Positions 57,529-64,000 of a DNA stretch of 64,000 bases are shown here, one piece after another (within the stretch, counting starts at the first letter, position 1; every line of letters starts with the position of its first letter). The stretch comes from Omphiscola glabra (lineage: Eukaryota > Mollusca > Gastropoda > Lymnaeidae). The notes below the pieces were generated by a model. The model did not search any database and had not been told where the DNA came from. It saw only the letters and a program-made list of their open reading frames with translations. Where the stretch lies: the NCBI GenBank assembly GCA_964017045.1, contig OZ024794.1, positions 22,294,359 to 22,358,358 of the forward strand, given 5' to 3'. The position numbers and the translations under genes are program-made.

Positions 57529-58375
57529 GTGTGCATCATTAGAGTCTATAGCTCTCCCATTGTGTGCATCATCAGAGTCTACAGCTCTCCCATTGTGCGC
57601 ATCATTAAAGTCTATAGCTCTCCCATTATGTGCATCATTAGAGTCTATAGAGAGTGTGCATCACTAGAGTCTATAGCTCTCCCATTGTGTGGATCATTAG
57701 AGTCTATAGCTCTCCCATTGTGTGCATTATTAGAGTCTATAGCTCCCCCATTGTGTGCATCATTAGAGTCTATAGCTCTCCCATTGTGTGCATCATTAGA
57801 GTCTTTAGCTCTCCCATTGTGTGCATCATTAGAGTCTATAGCTCTCCCATTGTGTGCATCATTAGAGTCTTTAGCTCCCCCATTGTGTGCATCATTAGAG
57901 TCTATAGCTCTCCCATTGTGTGCATCATTAGAGTATTTAGCTCTCCCATTGTGTGCATCATTAGAGTCTATAGCTCTCCCATTGTGTGCATCATTAGAGT
58001 CTTTAGCTCCCCCATTGTGTGCATCATTAGAGTCTATAGCTCTCCCATTGTGTGCATCATTAGAGTCTATAGCTCTCCCATTGTGTGCATCATTAGAGTC
58101 TATAGCCCTCCCATTGTGTGCATCATTAGAGTCTATAGCTCCCCCATTGTGTGCATCATTAGAGTCTATAGCTCTCCCATTGTGTGCATCATTAGAGTCT
58201 ATAGCTCCCCCATTGTGTGCATCATTAGAGTCTATAGCTCTCCCATTGTGTGCATCATTAGAGTCTATAGCTCTCCCATTGTGTGCATCATTAGAGTCTA
58301 TAGCTCTCCCATTGTGTGCATTATTAGAGTCTATAGCCCTCCCATTGTGTGCATCATTAGAGTCTTTAGCTCTCG
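57529..58375. repeat. 33-bp minisatellite, about 26 copies
   Basis: The unit contains gtgtgcatcattagagtcta followed by tagctctcccatt. Variants ctttag/ctatag and ctccccc/ctctccc alternate in a semi-regular way. The period is divisible by 3, so two frames stay open (262 and 316 codons; an 11-residue CASLESIALPL repeat). Two equally open frames and no splice context make coding unlikely. Confidence 0.96.
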
Positions 58376-58757
58376 TTCTTTCTTTACACAGCTTTTTAAT
58401 TGTTGTCTTAACGCTTTATCGCATTCTCTTATTTTTTTATAAAATGCTGTTATTCATGTTATGCTACACAATTTTCTAAACATATCGACCAAAAGAGGGG
58501 AGATTATTTTATTCAACTCCTTTTGAATTACTGGCCTTAGATCTGTTTTTCGAGAATTTGTTCTGAAATTGGGATCGATTCCTTAGCTGCAGAAATGAAA
58601 ATTCGAATCCTGCACTATCTCCCAGCTAAAGACATGAACTAAGAATCGATTTCCTGTAATGAAAGAGGACTGACACAGCTGTCTCTTGGTATTAGACCGG
58701 CTTCTTACAATCACTCACATAATATCGATCTTTTAAGTATTCGTTTAGCAAGTGCTC
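58376..58757. other. Unassigned DNA
   Basis: No recognised feature. Confidence 0.5.
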
Positions 58758-58872
58758 TAAGGGTTCGGGGATGGGGGTCGAGATTCTAAGGGTCGGGGGA
58801 TGGGGGTTGAGATTCTAAGGGTCGGGGGATGGGGGGTCGAGATTCTAAGGGTTGGGGATGGGGGGGTCGAGA
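58758..58872. repeat. 29-bp G-rich tandem repeat, 4 copies
   Basis: The unit is ctaagggtcgggggatgggg + gtcgagatt. G-run spacing is compatible with quadruplex formation. Confidence 0.93.
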
Positions 58873-59280
58873 TCGAGAGACCGAGTGGGTTCTTTTTTTT
58901 TTTAAATTGTTTTTTTAAGTAGTTTATTGTTACGGCGTTTAGAAACCTTGATAGTAGAACCGGACTACGAACCGGACAACGTTATAAGCGCTATAACTAT
59001 TCAGGATCGTTTAATTAAAGCTCCATTGATTTTTACCACGACCCTAAGGCAGTTGAATAATTGAAACGCCCACCGTGACAATGAGATGTGCACGCGTTGA
59101 TTGCATTTCCTGTAATGTTTTCAATCAGCGAATAATCAAAGCAGACACTATCGTAGATATAAAGATCGACATGTTGACCCCTGCACCCCAATTTTAGAAC
59201 TATGAAAGACTGCCCCAGGTCAAGGCCATAAAAACGAAATGGCTGCACGGCAGGTACATATTGGCATTTGATTATTGATC
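58873..59280. other. Unassigned DNA
   Basis: A 71-codon minus-strand open frame at 59033-59248 is unrecognised. Confidence 0.45.
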
Positions 59281-59626
59281 CCTTTACTCAGCTTATCATT
59301 ACGATAACGGTCCTTATAGATAGGGGTCCTCATATTATGGAACGCATGTCCTTTACTCAGCTTATCATTACCATAACGGTCCTTATAGAAAGGGGTCCTC
59401 ATATTATGGAACGCATGTCCTTTACTCAGCTTATCATTACCATAACGGTCCTTATAGAAAGGGGTCCTCATATTATGGAACGCATGTCCTTTACTCAGCT
59501 TATCATTACCATAACGGTCCTTCTAGAAAGGGGTCCTCATATTATGGAACGCATGTCCTTTACTCAGCTTATCATTAACATAATGGTCCTTATAGAAAGG
59601 GGTCCTCATTTTATGGAACGCATGTC
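59281..59626. repeat. 69-bp tandem repeat, 5 copies
   Basis: The unit contains cctttactcagcttatcatt followed by accataacggtccttataga. It is divisible by 3, so frames on both strands are open over a 23-residue repeat. It ends at cagatctggcccgccaggga, a hAT-MITE-like word also seen, reversed, near 27230. Confidence 0.95.
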
Positions 59627-60487
59627 AGATCTGGCCCGCCAGGGATCCTTAAATCGACCCACCTGGCCGCCGTACGAGACCCGTATTGCAGTGACAAATA
59701 GAATTGGACCTTAGTGTAAATGGGCATTTATTTAGCAGAAAGAAGGACTATGCCTCCAATTGAAATACTAAAACTTTTTTGATTTAAAAAAATATTTTTA
59801 ATTATTGTATTGTTTTTTTTTTTACTGTTGTTTTTTTACTCCTGAAAATAAAATAAGAGCAAAGTGCATTTGAATTCGTTGAAGTTTTTTCAAACTAGTA
59901 GCTAAGCACCCCGCCACCACCACCCCCCCACACACACCCTCAGGCCACCAGGTATTTAACAAAGCGCTTGTTTACGACACATATGAAGAGTCAACCACGC
60001 GTGACGTCTATAACTCAGTCCGACTTCAATTTCGGGACAAACATTTCTGCCAACGCTACTCTCTAGCTCTACAGCATGGGTCGGAAAAACTGCGCCCCGC
60101 GGTCCACACCCGGAACGCAGTGGTGGTTTATCCGGCCCGCCTAATCAATTGTGATTTGTCAGTCACAGAAGAATTAGCGTCTGCGCACAGTATGCATGTC
60201 TCACTACAACGATTGAAAGGGTGGTACATTTTCAAAGAGGTGGAAATATCCATTTATCAGTATTATTTGGATTGGACAAACCGGAAGTACGTCACAGAAG
60301 ATGGTGGTCATAACATGCGCGCAAAGTTAAAGGAAAAGTTGGGGAAATCTACAAGGCTTGTAAGTGTCAAAGCGGTTTCAATCCCATGATTCCTCATTGT
60401 ATTATCCATCAACATGTGTGTAAAGTATCTCTTGTATCTTATGTCGTGGAACCTGTGACTCAACTGTGAACTAATTTCGTCTCATGA
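59627..60487. other. Unassigned DNA with a hAT-like remnant
   Basis: 60069-60145 (catgggtcggaaaaactgcg, ccccgcggtccac, tccggcccgcc) resembles one end of a hAT MITE. The following 89-codon open frame at 60120-60389 is unrecognised. Confidence 0.4.
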
Positions 60488-60913
60488 AGTCATGGCCTCA
60501 ATCATTGCATGGCGTCAATCATTGTATGACCTCAATCATTGTATGGCCTCAATCATTGAATGGCCTCAATCATTGTATGGCCTCAACCATTGTATGGCCA
60601 CAATCATTGTATGGCCTCAACCATTGTATGGCCACAATCATGGTATGGCCTCAATCATTGTACGCACTCAGTCATTGTGTGCCCTCAGTCATTGTATGCC
60701 CTCAGTCATTGTATGCCCTCAATCATTGAATGGCCACAATCATTTTATGGCCACAATCATTGTATGGCCTCAATCATAGTATGTCCTCAATCCTTGTACG
60801 CACTCAGTCATTGTGTGCCCTCAGTCATTGTACGCCCTCAGTCATTGTATGCCCTCGGTCACTGTATGCCCTCAATCAATGTATGGCTTCAATCATTGTA
60901 CGGCCTCAATCAT
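60488..60913. repeat. 17-bp minisatellite, 25 copies
   Basis: The unit is cattgtatggcctcaat. Variants (ggccacaat, gccctcagt, cgcactcagt) form blocks, and the series cgcactcagt/gtgccctcagt occurs twice in the same order (about 60660 and 60800). Confidence 0.95.
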
Positions 60914-61132
60914 TTGTTAGTTTTGAGAATTTTTACAGATTCAAAAGCGGAATGTATCGACTATTACTTATTTCAAGTGGCGTAGGTGTGCGAATGTAAT
61001 TACGCATTTTTTTTAACTAAAAATTCTTACCCGTCCTCGATTGTATTACAATTTACAAATATTGCATGATTTTTAAAATAAGCGTTTCTGCAATTTTGAA
61101 CAAACACTTCAACGAATGTAATCACTTTACCT
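60914..61132. other. Unassigned DNA
   Basis: AT-rich. No recognised feature. Confidence 0.5.
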
Positions 61133-61495
61133 CTTACATGTACACCCATTGCATCTTAAATACGCCCATTGCCTCTTAACACGTACGCCCATCCTCTTAC
61201 TTGTTCGCCCATTACCTCTTAACAAGTACGCCCATCCTCTTACATGTTCGCCCATTACCTCTTACATGTTCGCCCATTACCTCTTGCATGTTCGCCCATT
61301 ACCTTTTACATGTTCGCCCATTACCTCTTAACACGTACGCCCAACCTCTTACATGTTCGCCCATTACCTCTTACATGTTCGCCCATTACCTCTTACATGT
61401 TCGCCCATTACCTCTTACAGGTTCGCCCATTACCTCTTACATGTTCGCCCATTACCTCTTACATGTTCGCCTATTACCTCTTACATGTACGCCCA
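61133..61495. repeat. 22-bp minisatellite, about 17 copies
   Basis: The unit is acatgttcgcccattacctc + tt. Longer variants with aacacgtacgcccatcctc recur at the left side. Confidence 0.95.
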
Positions 61496-61872
61496 TGTGG
61501 ATGTATTTCAATATAAACATTCCTCGAATCCTTTTTGATACGGAGCTGCTTCACTAAATGTCCGTGGCGTTAAATAGGAACCCATCTCAATCCCACGCGA
61601 GCTTGTGCGGTGAAGTTCTTTCTGACTTGAGTCCAACATTTCATGGGCGTTTCTGTCATCGTGATGTCGGGGCAACGAAATTAAGAATCTTCCCAAACCC
61701 GTTTGGTTGTATACTGTTGACGAGCTGCCATCAAATGGAAGTGATCGATCTGCAAATGCAATGTTTTCTTGAAATTCAGATACAAAAATGCTAAACTGAT
61801 TGACCTTTACAGATGAAATAGGGGAGCAAGGTGTGTGGAACCTTGAAATATGAAGACAGGTCATTAAAATAA
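61496..61872. other. Unassigned DNA
   Basis: No recognised gene. Confidence 0.45.
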
Positions 61873-61981
61873 GAACATTTCGGCTAAAGGCCTTCCTCAG
61901 CAGACAGGACAAATGAAACAACAAAATGAAAATTGTTGAACTACTTTCTATCTCTACTCGTTTCTTCATGTGTCCTGTCTG
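61873..61981 (-). mobile_element. Possible Penelope-like fragment, second copy
   Basis: The minus strand of 61873-61900 reads ctgaggaaggcctttagccg + aaatgttc, a hammerhead-like core related to the one at 32885-32911. Inverted arms follow at 61901-61916 (cagacaggacaaatga) and 61966-61981, matching at 15 of 16 positions. No protein relic seen. Confidence 0.4.
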
Positions 61982-62097
61982 CTTAGTCTTGACATGTGTC
62001 CTAACTCATCCACTGGTCTTGACGCGTGTCCTAACTCACTTACTGCTCTTGGCCTGTGTCCTAACTCACTCACTGGTCTTAACGCGTGCCCTAAAGC
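61976..62097. repeat. 30-bp tandem repeat, about 4 copies
   Basis: The unit contains gtcttgacatgtgtcctaac followed by tcactcactg. Confidence 0.9.
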
Positions 62098-62812
62098 ATA
62101 CACTTTTTTGGACTAGCTTAACAGCTTGCACCGACTCTCTAGCGGTATTTACAATACATAATAACTTAATTTTATTGACGACTATAAAAGGTGTTTTACT
62201 GAATGGTGCCTGATACTCTAGAGAAGCAAAGTTATTTTTAATACTCAAGTAAATCCTTTCAACGACCTGTCAGCGAGATCAAGTGTTCCGAGTCCCGCTG
62301 CCCCCCCCCACCCACACACAAACCACACACCTTCCCCTCCCCCACACACACACTCGATATGTTGTGAAACTACACAGTGTGTAGCTTAAATGTCTTCAAT
62401 AATTTCAAGTTCTAGTACACATGAGTTTGTCTTGTTGTAGTTGCAGCTGTTGTCCGGGACGAGGCCGATGTGTCACATCGATTCCTATTTAAAATCATGA
62501 ATAATTTCATATTTTTTAAAAAAAAATGGCGTTTAATGATGTTTCCAATTCTAAGACTGTTGCTCCCAGTGTTGTTGTGTAGCGATAATTCTATAAATAA
62601 ATTATAGGACTGCTTTCTGTTGCATTCTAATGTGTTACTCTGCAATGGCGGTAATCGACTTAAAGTCTTAAAAGGTGATGGTGTTGTATGTGGTAATTGG
62701 CGCAAAGTGATCATTTTAAACCTACCGGCTTCAGTCATCTTGACGTCATAACTTGATTGTGCATCGCAGAGCGTTGATGATCATATGGCTTATTTCTTGT
62801 CTTTAGTATGCG
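62098..62812. other. Unassigned DNA
   Basis: Includes a C/A-rich tract at 62300-62355. No recognised gene. Confidence 0.5.
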
Positions 62813-62880
62813 CGATTGAGTCCCTACTGTTTCACGATCGAGTCCCAACTGTTTCGCGACTGAGTCCCAACTGTTTCGGG
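62813..62880. repeat. 23-bp tandem repeat, 3 copies
   Basis: The unit contains cgattgagtccctactgttt. Each copy differs by 2-3 bases. Confidence 0.88.
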
Positions 62881-63373
62881 TGACCTATTATTGTTTGTAT
62901 TCATTAGTCACACAAGATTACTTCAAAATTAAGATGTGTTTTAATGCATTAGTGACTGTCTCATGAAGGTGAAGGTCCAATTTAAGACCATAAACAAAAC
63001 TAGGAATTAAATGGAATCGATCGTTAAGAGTGCGGGACGCTTTTGACCGGTGGTGATGTCATCTGCTTGAGTCTCGCCTCGTGCCCGCCATTTGATGACA
63101 TTTATCGTCTGATTCACACTTCGTCTGAACAAATAATCTCAATTTTCGTGATCACGTGACCAGACAACCCTCCGTGACTTGCCCCTAATCATCTGTGATA
63201 TTTCTGTGATATTATTTGCGGTGCTGCTTTCACATCTTCGGGATCTATTTTTGCCATGTGACGTCGTGTTTTGGGTAACAATCTGGTGGCCCTTGCGTCG
63301 ATGACGTCGAGTCTCAAGCCTTAACTGTGGACCGGTGTCGGAGGATGTTAAGACCGGTCACCCAAGTCTCACC
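62881..63373. other. Probable 5' flank/UTR of the following exon
   Basis: GC content rises toward 63374 and several tgacgtc words occur (63261, 63301, 63304). A promoter or transcription start cannot be placed from sequence alone. Confidence 0.35.
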
Positions 63374-63517
63374 ATGGCGCAACCCAACAGGACACCTCCC
63401 AGGAGCTACATCCCGGCTTTCTTGTTAAGGCGTGGTCAGAAGGCCAGCAAGGGGGCGGGCAAGAAGTTATCAGCCTCTCAACTTCCCCGGGCAGCCGAGT
63501 TAAAGCAGGTGGATGTG
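63374..63517 (+). CDS. Probable first coding exon, unknown protein
   Basis: I do not recognise the product. The exon starts at an ATG in good eukaryotic context (ctcaccatggcg) and runs 48 codons in phase 0 to a strong donor, gatgtg|gtaagt. A weaker alternative donor is cag|gtggat at 63508. The peptide begins M-A-Q-P-N-R-T-P-P-R-S-Y-I-P-A-F-L-L-R-R, then G-Q-K-A-S-K-G-A-G-K-K-L and ends A-E-L-K-Q-V-D-V. It is basic, without a signal peptide or membrane segment, and looks like a disordered N-terminus. An upstream in-frame ATG lies at 63344. GC and codon use differ from the surrounding AT-rich DNA. The remaining exons lie beyond the window. The frame closes with a stop soon after the donor, consistent with intron beginning at 63518. 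Confidence 0.6.
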
Positions 63518-64000
63518 GTAAGTTGGCTAATAAATTTCATTTTTTGAATGAACAGATTTTAAATATTTTTAAATAATAAAAAAAAAAAAAAAGCTTACGT
63601 CTCTCGCTGGTGAGATGTAAATAGTTAATGACTTTGAAAAAATCTAAAGCTTGGCTTATGGCTTATGGTATTATGCATATAAAATGTAAGAAATAATGGG
63701 AATGATATTTTACAATATTATGTCGTCTCGACGGCTGAAAGTTTTAAAGAATTATATTTGAGGTAAATCTAGAAGACATATATTCAAATTAGTTTAAATT
63801 GCACATTGATGTTCCACCAACCTTCAGTTAAGCGGGATGTCTTCAAGATGCTTCAATGTCATGTGAGAGGTGGGGGGAGGGAGGTTATCACAACGAGCTT
63901 CTTTTTCTTGGAAAATTAAACTAATCTATGACTTACACGTGTTCAAGCATTTAAGTGAATATTATATTTTAAAAATGCGTTGTGGATTTTCATTAATGTC
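63518..64000 (+). other. Probable intron 1, to window end
   Basis: AT-rich with an A run at 63578-63592. It begins with the consensus donor gtaagt. No acceptor is assigned within the window. Confidence 0.45.

Noticed and set aside
57529..58479. 316-codon leucine/serine-rich repeat protein (looks superficially like leucine-rich repeats)
   Set aside because: 33-bp array. Two frames are equally open, and the 11-residue unit lacks the LRR consensus.
1..64000. Tandem arrays as CRISPR or as deliberate repeat proteins
   Set aside because: Direct repeats have no variable spacers. Only about a quarter of array periods are multiples of three, no more than chance would give, so there is no sign of selection for coding.

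Overview
This 64 kb window looks like animal (metazoan) nuclear DNA. It is AT-leaning and has no prokaryotic gene layout, rRNA, tRNA or CRISPR array that I can see. It is crowded with short tandem repeats and decayed transposons: non-LTR retrotransposon (LINE) reverse-transcriptase relics, hAT-type MITEs with 8-bp target duplications, two copies of a SPIN-like hAT element, and possible Penelope-like fragments. This mix suggests an invertebrate and is compatible with a gastropod mollusc. SPIN-type hATs are known from a pond snail as well as from tetrapods and insects. The taxon is an inference, not a demonstration.

The dominant feature is minisatellite DNA. I count about 58 separate tandem arrays with monomers of about 13-76 bp. 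Nearly every array has its own unrelated monomer, and together they cover about 26 kb (around 40%, summed by hand from approximate limits). The largest is a 34-bp satellite at 50.17-56.03 kb, about 170 copies, containing a 200-N assembly gap and a higher-order repeat of about 42 monomers. Most long open frames in the window are artefacts of arrays whose period is a multiple of three.

Layout. 0-4.7 kb: small arrays and unassigned DNA. 4.75-8.03 kb: a decayed LINE on the minus strand whose RT domain is split by a 28-bp minisatellite. 8.2-10.3 kb: 40-bp and 54-bp arrays and TG-rich DNA. 10.56 kb: first copy of a MITE. 11.27-11.45 kb: a probable internal exon. 12.5-15.7 kb: arrays, including two that flank and derive from a LINE 3' fragment. 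18-28.3 kb: arrays plus several hAT MITEs with clear target duplications. 28.36-28.73 kb: a SPIN-like element with another hAT nested in it. 29-49 kb: near-continuous minisatellites, a Penelope-like fragment (32.9 kb), a second MITE copy (40.1 kb) and another LINE 3' fragment (43.4 kb). 50.2-56.0 kb: the giant satellite. 56.9-62.9 kb: an expanded MITE copy and further arrays. 63.37 kb: a probable first coding exon of a plus-strand gene that leaves the window.

The most interesting pattern is that several minisatellites can be traced to their seed, and the seed is a transposon. The 28-bp array is an in-place amplification of RT codons between motifs A and B. The 25-bp and 27-bp arrays lie at both ends of another LINE fragment and repeat its own sequence. 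A 20-bp array sits inside a MITE whose three copies here carry 0, 1 and 17 monomers. No gene product in the window explains the amplification. Apart from the two exons, little here can be supported as protein-coding.
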